A stretch of DNA of 64,000 nucleotides. Source: CAYWQB01 sp964460785. GTDB lineage: Bacteria > Chlamydiota > Chlamydiia > Chlamydiales > CAYWQB01. The stretch is taken from assembly GCA_964460785.1 (NCBI GenBank), contig CAYWQB010000004.1:209192-273191 (forward strand). The letters run 5' to 3'. Positions 23,491 through 32,800 of this stretch are shown here, piece after piece. Under the pieces are notes generated by a model. The model was not told the origin of the DNA, searched no databases, and saw only the letters and a program-made list of their open reading frames with translations. A program made the translations under genes and the position numbers. How positions within the stretch are numbered: position 1 is the first letter of the stretch; the number at the start of each line of letters is the position of its first letter.

Positions 23491-23793
23491 ATGGGTCATG
23501 TAGAGGGGGCTGTAGTGATTGAGCTTAAAAAAGCAGTACTTGTCCCTACGTTTACCTTAAGTGAGATCGCTCTTTTTCAATTAAGCAATCAGGATTATAG
23601 CGCCTATTTCTTGAGCGTGGGGGATTCCTTCGTTACACACACCTATAAGAAGAATAGACTGCTCTTTGCCCCTGCATTTTCTTTGAATTACTACCACCGG
23701 TCAGGTATGGAAATGGGACTTAATTATCAGCTACAGCAAAATGGAAATTACAAAGGGCAGCAGGTAGGAGCAGACCTTAAGTGGAAGTTCTAG
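23491..23793 (+). pseudogene. remnant of an outer-membrane beta-barrel (autotransporter-like) C-terminus
   Basis: The 100 residues read like the last strands of an outer-membrane barrel: alternating hydrophobic/polar strands (LLFAPAFSLNYYH, MEMGLNYQLQQNG, QQVGADLKWKF) ending in a terminal Phe, the usual barrel-assembly signal. There is no signal peptide and no passenger domain, and no ribosome site is evident. A short hypothetical gene is the alternative, but a truncated Pmp/autotransporter-type gene fits better. Confidence 0.45.
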
Positions 23794-23843
23794 AGTTTGT
23801 TATGCATAGAGGAATAAAATATCTAGCTTATTAGCACCTAGCG

Positions 23844-24917
23844 TTAAGGTTTTACTAGCGGTATTTCCTCTATCTGCCTTCTTTCTATACCTTCAAGAAC
23901 GTTAGCTACCAAGTGCATAGAAAATCCTTTTTGAGGCCTTGTATTCAAGCGGTTTTTAATGGGGATAGCATGCTCTTCCATGATTTGCTTCACCTTCGCT
24001 CGCATATAGGTGATACCAAAGACAGCTCGCATGAGAAGAGTCGCAGCCTTAACAGACAAAGCATCATTGTCACTTGCGATCTTCTTTAATCTCCCAATTA
24101 TTTCAGGAGTGATCTCATTAGCAGGGCTCGCTTGGTGGCAATACCTTAGAACTTTGACTTTTTCAAGGTCTGAAAGGCTTTTCCCTTGAGGGGGAGGTAA
24201 GTTGAAGTTGTAGGCATTAGCAATATTAATAAGGTCTTGAAGTGATGGTTCTGGAGGACCTGACAGTACTGTTAGATGGTTTTGGAGGATCCAATCGTCA
24301 TCAATGCCTTCTGCGGGAATAATTTTTCCAAATTGACTCAGCATGAATTGCTGTACATATCGTGTAGTAGTTAGGTGGCTAGAAGGAAATGTTCTTTTGA
24401 TAATATCTTTTTGAGCGACATTGATTTTATAGAGGGCTTTGCGAGCTTCTTCAGAAAGGTTAAGGGACTTGAGATCTTCTCTGGTAACTTTGCGGTTTCT
24501 AAGAATGTTCGTGAGTTGATCTACAAATTCCAAAGGCTGGTCTTCCTTAGGTTCCTTGAAAGGAAAAGGAGCCATATAAGCAACACCGTGGAGCAGCCTC
24601 TCAGGAGAAGGTAAAAGTCTTGTGCTTTGAGGAGAAGGAGCCCGTAGCGGTTCTTTAGAAAGGTTTTTTTCTCGGTGAACTTCTGGTATATCCGGTAACT
24701 GCAAAGGGGTATATGTGTTTAAGGGGGACCCAGGGCCTTTTTCAGAATAAGATTTTTCTTGCTCAAGGGGACTCTCTGCCTGAAGGCTATCAAGGTCAAG
24801 GAGGGGCGAGGGGTTGTCTTTGTATTCCGTAGGTGTTGTAGGCTTCGTACTTTGTTGCTCTTCTGATAGGCCATACAATGCAGGGTTAGAAAGAGGAGAA
24901 AGAGAACGAACAGACAT
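23844..24917 (-). CDS. FPPGSLTT-family protein
   Basis: 357 aa with a shorter Pro/Ser-rich N-terminus (~100 residues). Conserved blocks: RLLHGVAYMAPFPFKEP, LTNILRNRKVTREDLKSL, TFPSSHLTTTRYVQQFMLSQ with FGKIIPAEGIDDDWIL (about residue 176), DLEKVKVLRYCH, and the final module ALSVKAATLLMRAVFGITYM. It is most similar to the next upstream gene (25069-26955), sharing GKI.PA...DDWILQN and the TYMR..VK segment. The divergence of the N-terminus against conservation of the C-terminus is the same in all family members. Function unknown. Confidence 0.77.
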   Translation of the reverse strand: MSVRSLSPLSNPALYGLSEEQQSTKPTTPTEYKDNPSPLLDLDSLQAESPLEQEKSYSEKGPGSPLNTYTPLQLPDIPEVHREKNLSKEPLRAPSPQSTRLLPSPERLLHGVAYMAPFPFKEPKEDQPLEFVDQLTNILRNRKVTREDLKSLNLSEEARKALYKINVAQKDIIKRTFPSSHLTTTRYVQQFMLSQFGKIIPAEGIDDDWILQNHLTVLSGPPEPSLQDLINIANAYNFNLPPPQGKSLSDLEKVKVLRYCHQASPANEITPEIIGRLKKIASDNDALSVKAATLLMRAVFGITYMRAKVKQIMEEHAIPIKNRLNTRPQKGFSMHLVANVLEGIERRQIEEIPLVKP

Positions 24918-24949
24918 TTACTTTAATGTGTTATCTTATAGTTAAAAAG

Positions 24950-24983
24950 GTACATTATGCATAATCACAAATGCATAATGTAC
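24950..24983 (-). terminator. 13-bp perfect hairpin followed by T5 on the minus strand
   Basis: GTACATTATGCAT (24950-24962) and ATGCATAATGTAC (24971-24983) pair perfectly around an 8-base loop. Read on the minus strand the stem is followed by CTTTTT, and it lies about 85 bases after the stop of the FPPGSLTT-family gene at 25069. It is AT-rich, so an operator for the downstream gene remains possible. Confidence 0.5.
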
Positions 24984-25068
24984 TATAAAATTTCTTTGCT
25001 TATGAGGGAGGGAGTTGGTCCCGATATTTTCGTACAACTAGAGCAGAAAAAAGGGCCTTAAAAGCTTA

Positions 25069-26955
25069 TTAGGCTCTAACTAGTTGGCTCATTGCGAGTT
25101 GCCTTTGTAGTTGCTCTTCCTCTAGTTCATCAATTAAGTTGGCTGTCAGGTTTATTGATGAGTGACTTGGAGGTCTTCTTTGCAACCGGTAGTTACTAAT
25201 CGGTATCCCTTCTCTTTCCATTATTTTTTTTACCGTATCGCGCATATAACTAATGCCAAAAATAGCTCTTAAGACCAAGTTCACAGTTTTGATAGATAAG
25301 CCATTATAGTGATTGTGAGCGATGCTTTTTATTTGGTTAATAATGTCAGGAGTGATCTTGCGATCTGAGTAGGCTGGGTGACTATAGCAGTATCTTAAAA
25401 CCTTAATTTTTCGAATAGCTTGGCGGTGCTTATCTACAAGAGGGTCTTGATTCAGGTTATAAGATTTTGCGATATTTACAAGGCTGCTTAGAGATAGAGC
25501 AACAGGGCTCGACAGCATGGTCAGCCTGTTTTGTAAAATCCAGTCATCATTCATTTTTGATGCAGGAAGAATTTTCCCAAATTTATTCAGCATGAACTGC
25601 TGAACATTTCTAGTCGTTGTTAGGTAGTCGGAAGGAAAATTTTCTCTAATGAGTTGTTTTTGGTTGTAGTCGAGCTGACGCAAGCTCTTAATCTCGCTTG
25701 CAGAAAGTCCAATAGACTTTAGTTCTTCAGTATCAACTTTGCGCTCCCGAAGGATGTTATTTATACGATCCACAACGCTAAGAGGCCTACCATCACTTGC
25801 CCTTTTTAGAGGCAAAGGGTCTAAGTAGGCAATCCCATTAATTTGTCTATCAGGAGTAGGAAGGATGGTTATCTTGCCTGGAAGGAAGGAGCTGGGCTCG
25901 GCCTCTTCTTCAAAAGAGTTCGCTAGGTGAAAGCTAGATGTAGGTAAGACCTCTGCTTGCCTATATGCTTCTGCAGGTTGACTAAAGGGCTCTACGTTCT
26001 CTTCTACCTGCTCTGAGGAAGCTCTTGAAAGGTCATTGAGATCAGAAAAAGAAGAAGATGAGGAGAAAAAATTAGGTTCTTCCTCTCCTTCAGAGGAATC
26101 CGTTAGGTGAAAGCTAGGAGTGTGTAAAAACCTTGCTGATTCATGTGTCTCTACAGGTTGATGACAAGTCTCAGTACTGACTTCTAGGTGTGCTAGGAGA
26201 CTTCCTGAAGTAGAAAAAGAAACAGGTGAAAGGGAATCTCTGTCATAAGGAAAAGAGGAGGAGAAGAAGTGCGGACTTTCCCTTTCTTCTAGGATAGATC
26301 TAGGTATGTGTAAAGCACTTTCTTGCTCTAGTTGTCCTGAAGGTGTTTCAGGAAACTCTGTATCTGGCTCTATCTGCTCTGAAAAGGTTCTTGAAAGGTC
26401 ATTGAGATCAGAAAAAGAAACGGGTGAACAAGAATTTTCATGGGTAGGAGGGATCGGGTAGAAAAGGTCAGGCTCTTCCTCTCCTTCAGAGGCATTAGTT
26501 ATAGATGAGCTGGGTATAGTTAGAGCTTGATCCACTATAGGTTGTCTAGGAGGCTCCATAGGAGAAGCCATTGAAGGAGTGGGTTGACTCATTGGTGCTT
26601 GGTAGGAAGTATGGGCAGGCATAGGAGGCTGTGCAGCAGCTGGATAGGTGGGGTGTGCATAGTAAGCCTGCTGGTGAGGGTAGGCTTGGTAGGAAGCATG
26701 GGCAGGCATAGGTTGCTGTGCAGCGGTTGGATAGGCGGGGTGTGCATAGTAAGCCTGTTGGTGAGGGTAGGCTTGGTAGGAAGTATGGGCAGGCATAGGT
26801 TGCTGTGCAGCGGTTGGATAGGCGGGGTGTGCATAGTAAGCCTGTTGGTGAGGGTAGGCTTGGTAGGAAGTATTAACAGGCATAGGTTGCTGTGCAGCCA
26901 CCGGAATGATATGTATGGGGTGGTGGTTGTTGTTGTTGTTGTTGTTAATAAACAT
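25069..26955 (-). CDS. FPPGSLTT-family protein with Tyr/Gln/Pro tandem repeats
   Basis: 628 aa. After a poly-Asn run (residues 4-10) there are three full copies and a partial of a 29-aa repeat (QQPMPAHTSYQAYPHQQAYY...), a prion-like or activation-domain-like composition. Two acidic serine-rich stretches follow (EGEEEPDLF, EGEEEPNFF). The conserved C-terminal region starts with QINGIAYLDPLPLKR, then LRERKVDTEELKSIGLS, NFPSDYLTTTRNVQQFMLNK with FGKILPASKMNDDW (about residue 438), IRKIKVLRYCYS, and NGLSIKTVNLVLRAIFGISY. No signal peptide. The role is unknown, but disordered tail plus HTH-like modules recalls transcription factors. Confidence 0.77.
   Translation of the reverse strand: MFINNNNNNNHHPIHIIPVAAQQPMPVNTSYQAYPHQQAYYAHPAYPTAAQQPMPAHTSYQAYPHQQAYYAHPAYPTAAQQPMPAHASYQAYPHQQAYYAHPTYPAAAQPPMPAHTSYQAPMSQPTPSMASPMEPPRQPIVDQALTIPSSSITNASEGEEEPDLFYPIPPTHENSCSPVSFSDLNDLSRTFSEQIEPDTEFPETPSGQLEQESALHIPRSILEERESPHFFSSSFPYDRDSLSPVSFSTSGSLLAHLEVSTETCHQPVETHESARFLHTPSFHLTDSSEGEEEPNFFSSSSSFSDLNDLSRASSEQVEENVEPFSQPAEAYRQAEVLPTSSFHLANSFEEEAEPSSFLPGKITILPTPDRQINGIAYLDPLPLKRASDGRPLSVVDRINNILRERKVDTEELKSIGLSASEIKSLRQLDYNQKQLIRENFPSDYLTTTRNVQQFMLNKFGKILPASKMNDDWILQNRLTMLSSPVALSLSSLVNIAKSYNLNQDPLVDKHRQAIRKIKVLRYCYSHPAYSDRKITPDIINQIKSIAHNHYNGLSIKTVNLVLRAIFGISYMRDTVKKIMEREGIPISNYRLQRRPPSHSSINLTANLIDELEEEQLQRQLAMSQLVRA
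26608..26900. repeat. 87-bp in-frame tandem repeat
   Basis: The segment GCATAGTAAGCCTG recurs at 26657, 26744 and 26831, exactly 87 bp apart, with few substitutions between units. It encodes the 29-aa Tyr/Gln/Pro repeat of the FPPGSLTT-family protein encoded here. The unit length is a multiple of three, so copy-number change keeps the frame. A short (TTG)n microsatellite (about 26925-26945) encodes the adjacent poly-Asn. Confidence 0.85.
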
Positions 26956-26965
26956 ATTTTTTTGC

Positions 26966-27038
26966 CAGTTTTATTATATTAAAAAGTGTATACTTTAGTA
27001 ATTAATTGAAATTAAATCAATTAAATATAATAAAACTG
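26966..27038. promoter_or_regulatory. nested inverted repeats in an intergenic region
   Basis: An outer pair, CAGTTTTATTATATT (26966-26980) and AATATAATAAAACTG (27024-27038), is perfect over 15 bp. Inside it, TTAATTGA (27002-27009) and TCAATTAA (27017-27024) form a second perfect pair. It fills most of the 94-base gap between two minus-strand genes. It lacks a clear T-run after the stem on the minus strand, so a cruciform or operator is as likely as a terminator. Confidence 0.45.
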
Positions 27039-27049
27039 AATTTGTTTAT

Positions 27050-29062
27050 TTATTGTTTTTGTTTGTAGTTTTTTAAAATCTCCTGGGGAGAGGATGCTAA
27101 AAAGGGAGTAGATAGCCACCTTTCAAGAGAGAGTTGTTTTGTAGAAGGTGCTGTGGCTTGCTTGATAAAAGTAAAAAATTCTTTAGGTATATGGGAGAGC
27201 AAATCTACAGTTAAGGGATCTTTAGACCCTATAGCTAATTGTTGAATCACCTGGCCCACTTGTCTGATTGTCGAGTGTAGATCTCTAATATGAGGGGTAG
27301 TAGAAACCTCTCTATCTGCAGGTTTATACCATTCAGGAAACCCTGAATTTGTATTGGCTACAACTGCATGCTTAACATCCGTTAGTATCAGGCCTCTTTT
27401 TTCAGACCATACAAAAGAATCTACATCGATGGACTGTACTGCCACATTATATGCTTGTAAGTGAAGAAGGAGCTTATGAAAGTCCAGTGTAAGGTTTTGT
27501 AATGACCGAATCGTATGTAAAAACTGAGAGGTCGTATAAGAATCCCCCTCTCTAATGAGATCAGAGTCCCTTGCAAGAAAGGAGAGCGATAAGGATGGGG
27601 AGATTTTAGGTTTACCTATGCAGCTGGTACAAGAGGAAGGGAGCACTAGGTCTAGAAGTTTAACACTATCTTTTGGGGTGCTTTCTTGTAAGGTGAATGC
27701 ATAGTGAGCCTGTTCGGGAGGAGCATCTAGTTCAACAGACTCTGCATCTAGAGAAGAAAAGTCTAAAGGAAGGTCTTCTCGGCTTGTAATATTGTACATC
27801 TTAGATGCAACGGTATGGAGAATATGAATATTTGGAGGGAGCATTTCTAACACTTTCCCACTTCGGTAAGAGCTTTTTATACGCTCCATCGTTTGTGCGC
27901 TTTCACCTCCTATGTAGGAAATATAAGCACAAGAGTGTAGTTGGTATTGCTTTTTTTCCATCTTGAGGGAGGTGACCTTTTCTTGATAAGGTCCTGAAGC
28001 ACTTGTAGCATGTAAATCTAATGTGTCCTCTTCTATATATCTTTCGCATGCTGCAAGAAATCTGTCAGGAAGTTGGTAGTAACTGAGGGAGGGGTGCCTT
28101 TGTAGTTGCTCTCCATACTCAAATAGAGCTGCACGAAGAGGCATATGTAAAAAATCATGGATATCCTCTTTGACTCCATATGTAGCAGGGGATGCTAATA
28201 AAGCATTTATAAAGCGGCGCATCGAAGTAGGAAAATAAAGAGGGTATACGATCTTTTTGCCAACACATTGAGAAAAAGACTCTTGCAATGTGGTCTCCGC
28301 TTGTTGAGCTTCCGGAAACGCTGCTTGCCCTGTAACTATAGAATAAAGACTTACGCCGAGAGTCCACCGATCAAAGTGCTTTTGCTTTTCCATCGCTAGA
28401 AACTCTTGCTCAGTAGGAATCACGACTTCTTTTGTTCCAGGAGTGGGATGTAGGGGACGAGTTCTGTAAGATATCGCTAGAGCAAACCTATCTTCGCTTT
28501 TTAGGTAATAGATTTGAGAGCTGTCAACCCCTCCATAACTATATCCTGATGTATGCAAGTGATTGAGTGCTGCAAGGCAATCTCTTGCAATGGTCTGAAA
28601 AAAGGAAAGACTTTTTATAACTTTTGTTGAGCGCTCATTTTGTATGGAGTCTATGGTTTCAGCTATTTTTCTTGGAGAAGCTAGAAAGTTCAAAGAACAC
28701 CGATCCGCAAGGCGGTCTAATGAGGAACCTTTTTCCTGAATCGCTAAGTAGGGCTTTCCCATCGCTTTACCTTGAAACGAAGCGCCTAGAATGTTGGGGT
28801 GTTCAAGAATAGAAGGATCAATTCTATGGTCGATAAGTAGCTGGTAGATCTCTCCTCCATAAGACATGCGCCTGATATCGGGTTCATCGATAAGCAGGCG
28901 TTCTAAATCGACTTCAAACCGGAAGTGTGAATAGCTGATTGAAGGAACTTCTTCTTCTATGGAGGGAGGTATAGGGGGTTTTGTTTCAGCGCAAGTGAAA
29001 GATGTTGAGTAGAAAGAGTCATCTTTGCCTCTTCTCATCGCTAGCTGGCTTACCCCACTCAT
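27050..29062 (-). CDS. double pseudokinase-like protein
   Basis: 670 aa. The N-terminal half follows a protein kinase fold: IARDCLAALNHLHTSGYSYG corresponds to helix E plus the catalytic loop, but HRD is replaced (SYGGVDSSQIYYL), DFG is replaced (FALAISYRT), and the helix F motif is kept (HFDRWTLGVSLYSIVTGQ). The C-terminal half (about 510-660) repeats the scheme: LLLHLQAYNVAVQSIDVDSF, LILTDVKHAV in the DFG region, EWYKPADREV near APE, and RDLHSTIRQVGQVIQQLA. Both lobes lack the key catalytic residues, so it is probably a scaffold or regulator. An injected effector is likely (inference). Confidence 0.6.
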   Translation of the reverse strand: MSGVSQLAMRRGKDDSFYSTSFTCAETKPPIPPSIEEEVPSISYSHFRFEVDLERLLIDEPDIRRMSYGGEIYQLLIDHRIDPSILEHPNILGASFQGKAMGKPYLAIQEKGSSLDRLADRCSLNFLASPRKIAETIDSIQNERSTKVIKSLSFFQTIARDCLAALNHLHTSGYSYGGVDSSQIYYLKSEDRFALAISYRTRPLHPTPGTKEVVIPTEQEFLAMEKQKHFDRWTLGVSLYSIVTGQAAFPEAQQAETTLQESFSQCVGKKIVYPLYFPTSMRRFINALLASPATYGVKEDIHDFLHMPLRAALFEYGEQLQRHPSLSYYQLPDRFLAACERYIEEDTLDLHATSASGPYQEKVTSLKMEKKQYQLHSCAYISYIGGESAQTMERIKSSYRSGKVLEMLPPNIHILHTVASKMYNITSREDLPLDFSSLDAESVELDAPPEQAHYAFTLQESTPKDSVKLLDLVLPSSCTSCIGKPKISPSLSLSFLARDSDLIREGDSYTTSQFLHTIRSLQNLTLDFHKLLLHLQAYNVAVQSIDVDSFVWSEKRGLILTDVKHAVVANTNSGFPEWYKPADREVSTTPHIRDLHSTIRQVGQVIQQLAIGSKDPLTVDLLSHIPKEFFTFIKQATAPSTKQLSLERWLSTPFLASSPQEILKNYKQKQ

Positions 29063-29370
29063 AGAACCCTCTTACTTGCAAAATCATAAAGTAAGTGTTA
29101 ATGAATTTTTTTATGTTTCTTTGCAAATAATTAATTTTATGCGGAAAAATGAATTTGGTTAGGTGGGGAATAATTGCTAACCCTTTCTACTTTAATTGGT
29201 TATAGATAGTTTGTCTTACCAAGCAAACTCTTAGAATATCATGTTCTCGTATGAATGCCTATTGGCTCTAGGCTTTCACTTTTAGTGTATTCTTTGGTTT
29301 CAATTTAAAAAATCCTAAGAAATAAAGTGGACAAAGAAGGGCTGTAGAGGGTATCTAGGGCGGTTGATTG
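29063..29370. other. 308-base intergenic region
   Basis: AT-rich gap between the divergent double-pseudokinase gene and dgkA. I see no convincing RNA gene, repeat or small reading frame here. It must contain promoters for both flanking genes, but none stands out clearly. Confidence 0.4.
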
Positions 29371-29787
29371 ATGTTTAACTGCACAAATTTCCTAAAAGTA
29401 CAAACAGTTAATGAGCTTATAATCTTTAGAAGGGTGAAGACTTTGAGAATTATTTCAGCGACTAAGTATGCTCTTGAAGGCGTTGTTTCAGTATGGAAGA
29501 GTGAAGCTGCTTTTCGCCAAGAGGTAATCGTTTTCTCACTGGCTTACCTTGTCTCTTTCTCTTTTGCTTTGTCTATAGAAGAGCGGCTATTTTTGCTTTT
29601 TACATCGATGCTTGTTTTGGTGGTAGAGCTTATGAACTCGGCTGTTGAAGCTGCTATTGATCGTATAGGACCAGAGACGCACCCTCTTAGTAAAGTTGCT
29701 AAGGATGCAGGAGCTGCTGCTGTTTTTTTCTCTATTTTGCTTGCTGTCTTGACTTGGGGCGTAATTTTAGTGAAACATATTCTGTAA
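29371..29787 (+). CDS. dgkA: diacylglycerol kinase DgkA
   Basis: Up to 138 aa from ATG 29371; a GTG at 29434 gives a 117-aa protein closer to the 122 aa of the Escherichia coli enzyme, so the true start is uncertain. KSEAAFRQEV matches the conserved N-terminal segment. ELMNSAVEAAIDRIGPETH and SKVAKDAGAAAVF match the catalytic block, with the Glu and Asn that bind ATP and metal. Three transmembrane helices are evident. The enzyme phosphorylates diacylglycerol (or undecaprenol in some bacteria) at the inner membrane, recycling lipids. It is a lone housekeeping gene in the effector-like region. Confidence 0.92.
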   Translation: MFNCTNFLKVQTVNELIIFRRVKTLRIISATKYALEGVVSVWKSEAAFRQEVIVFSLAYLVSFSFALSIEERLFLLFTSMLVLVVELMNSAVEAAIDRIGPETHPLSKVAKDAGAAAVFFSILLAVLTWGVILVKHIL

Positions 29788-29828
29788 CCTTCTCTAGGGA
29801 AGGAAGATAAATATTTTCCTGTAATGCT

Positions 29829-29855
29829 TAATTTTTAGATTCATTATTCCGATAT
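29829..29855 (+). promoter_or_regulatory. sigma-28-like promoter
   Basis: TAATTTTT (29829-29836), 11 bases, then TCCGATAT (29848-29855). Against the sigma-28 consensus TAAAGTTT-N11-GCCGATAA this matches 6 of 8 in both boxes with ideal spacing. The ATG of the 1394-aa gene lies 27 bases further on, behind GAGGAGATAGG. Confidence 0.5.
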
Positions 29856-29882
29856 CTTCTCTAGTTTTCGAGGAGATAGGCA

Positions 29883-32800
29883 ATGAGAATAGAAGCTTTT
29901 GGAGAGTACTTTTCTGAAAAAATAGCAGAGATAGAAGAAGAGTCTGACACCCATCCTCTAACAGAAATCTTTCAGAGCCAAATAGGAGGAGTAACTCCTT
30001 CTAGTGGTGTTAATCTGTATGAGCAGATGCAGAAGTTTTCAGTACTTTTCCCAGAGCAATGCCCTCCCAAAATTCTTTCCATCATTAAAGATAAATCTCC
30101 TTTTACGCGAGCAGAAGCTCTTGAGCACTTGAGAGAGATGGTCCATGCCATTGACGAGTCAATGGCATTAGATCATGAAGCTGTGAGTCAGATTCTATCT
30201 AAAGAATCACAAAGTATGGAAGATATAGAAGCGCTAAAGAAGATATTCCATAAGCATGGAGGGGCCTTTTTTGACCGGGACTCTTCGGAAGTCATTTGTC
30301 AGTTTATTACAAACTGCTCTCTAGATGATACATGGCGGATTGATCTTGTTGATAGTTTGCCCCCTGAAGGGCTTTTATATATGTTGGAAAGCCCTCCTTG
30401 CTGTATGGGAGCTCTTGCAGCCCAAGGGAAAACAGAAATTTTAGCACATATTGTTAGTGCTTTAGGAAGGGAAAGGGCTCTACCTATAGATCTCATGCAC
30501 TTTTTGCAAAGAGCAATGGGGAATCATAACTTTGTTAAATTTAGCTTACAGGTACAAGACCCGCATATTCGTCATGACTTACTTTCTTATACTCCCACAG
30601 CAAAGTCTATTGGAGGAGTTCTTCATAAACTAGCTTATCGAGGAAGTATTCAAGAGGTTATTCAGCTCATAGAGTCTTTTGAAGATCCTTCTCTCAGGCT
30701 GTCTCTTCTTCAACAACAGTCTAAAGAGGGAATGAATGTACTTGATATAGCTACTTTAAAGACTCAAAGAGGAAGGGTTGCTATATCCTTGCTCAACACA
30801 TTGCCAGAAAAAGAGCTGAAAGAGAGGCTGTTTTTAAGCTCCTTAGCAGGGGGAGCGGAGATCGCTCACTGCTTAGTAGATAATGAGGAGTGGCGGTCAG
30901 TCAACTCAATTTGGAGCCAATGTGCAGATACCGGCGCTTTACTCTCTATGTTAGATTCTTGCGATGAGGGAGGTGAGAAGCTCATTAGCAAGGTCATAAT
31001 GAGAGGAGAACCTTGGGTTTTTAAAAGCCTTTCCTCAATGCTCCAAAGTGATAGTCGATTTCTTACCCTTCTTTTTCAAGAAGGAGAGGGGCCTGCCCCT
31101 ATCCAACATATTATCAAGCAAATAACTAGAGCTCTAATTAAAAAAGTGCCAGAAGAAAATCTTGAAGAGCTTCTCACTTTAGAGCAAAAGGCTTTAGCTT
31201 CAATTGAATTTATGGGAAGGCCAGGGGCTGAGATTTTAGACAAAATAGCGGAAGTCGGTAGGTTAAGGCTTGGATGCTCAATCAACCTTTTGTTTGGTGG
31301 TAAAATTCAATCAGAGCTTTATCTTTATAAGCCCCGTATTTTTTCTTATGAACTGCAAAGTGGAATCAAGGATTTAAGGCTTAGAATAGAAGAGAAGAGG
31401 CAAAAAGAGAATGAAGCAGAAGTTATAGAGCTTTTAAGTAAGAAAGAGGTCTTAGAAGAAGAGTTTGATGTGATCTATGACAAGCTTAGCGTTGTTAAAA
31501 GCTCAGGCCGTATTGCAAAGCTTAAAAGACAGGTCAGTGAGTTCTTAGCTACCTCAGATTGCAGTATAGAGCATATTAAGAGGTTGAAACTCTTGCTTGG
31601 AGAGGACTTCTTATGTAGTAAGGGCCAGCATAATAATTACTTATTACAGTCGGTTATGTCTAGCAAGTGCTGGGATCGCCTGCCTGTTTTGATTGATAGT
31701 TGGGGCATCTCATGTTTAAACTTAGGAACAGAAGATGGGTCTTTGGTAGGGATGATGGGTGTGCAAAACTGGATATCTCTATTAAGGACCAGTGCAAGCC
31801 CAGAACTATGCTATCAATTAGCGAGTCAAAAAAGCTCAGAGTTTGGATCGACAGCTTTGCAGGCTTTAGTCGTTAGAAATGAGCATGAGGTAGTTGCTGA
31901 AACCTTATCTCTTGTGGGAGAGCGTGCAGAAGAGTTGATTCTGCTACGAGCAAACAATGGGGCTAATATACTGCATGATTGCTCTGCAGAACAGAGTCTA
32001 GAATGTCAAAGAGCTGTACTTGGTCATGTGAAAAGTGAGAGCTGTTTATACCAGCTGTTGATCACCCCTGGAGAAGGTGGATGGACGCCTATGCACTATT
32101 ATGCAGCTCGGGGCAATGCTGAGGCAATACAAGAGCTTCTTAATCTGTTTTCAGATCCAAGTAGGCGGTTATCCCTACTTCAATCTAGGCATAGCAGGGG
32201 GGAAACGGTCTTTTCCTCTGCATGTAAACGGTGCCCTATAAGCTTTTTGGATAGTTTAAACCTTTTAGACAATGAAGAGAGTAAGCTTGCCCTTTTATTA
32301 AGTGGGGAGCAGCTAAGTCCAGCTGCAGAAATCATTGTGATGCGCATTGCTGATGCAGAGATTCAAAAAGATATAAAAGACTTTGGTGACTTTGAGAGTT
32401 ATGTGGAAAGTGTAAGGTTTAGGTCTTTAACAGAAAGTGAAGGAGAAGGCTCTCGGCAGGAAAGTGTTTTTCCAGACTCTTTGCTAGAGCTTCCCTTAAT
32501 CGATCTTATGCGAATAAAAGAGGAGGAGGCACGAGTCTCTCTAGAGCAAAGACTTGTACAACACTTCACCATGCTCTCTGAAGTACAAAGGATACTAGAT
32601 GACCCTAGCATGCATGCAGGAGAAAAAGTCTCCACCTGTCTTACTTTATTTAAGATAGAGGAAGTGGCAGAAACTCTTAACCATAATCAGAAAATAGCGG
32701 TATTGTCTGATGAATTAATGAGGCTCACAAAAGATCCTCTCATAGAATCGCAACTTCCTCTTGTTGCCCAAACAGACAAAGTGCTTGCTCGCCTATGCCA

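Noticed and set aside
26584..26982. 132-aa plus-strand reading frame with Trp/Cys/Val repeats
   Set aside because: It is the antisense of the 87-bp tandem repeat, whose unit length keeps several frames open. The minus-strand frame has the family domain downstream, so it is the real gene.
29063..29370. Possible small RNA or tRNA in the 308-base gap
   Set aside because: I found no cloverleaf, hairpin with T-run or conserved RNA motif by eye.
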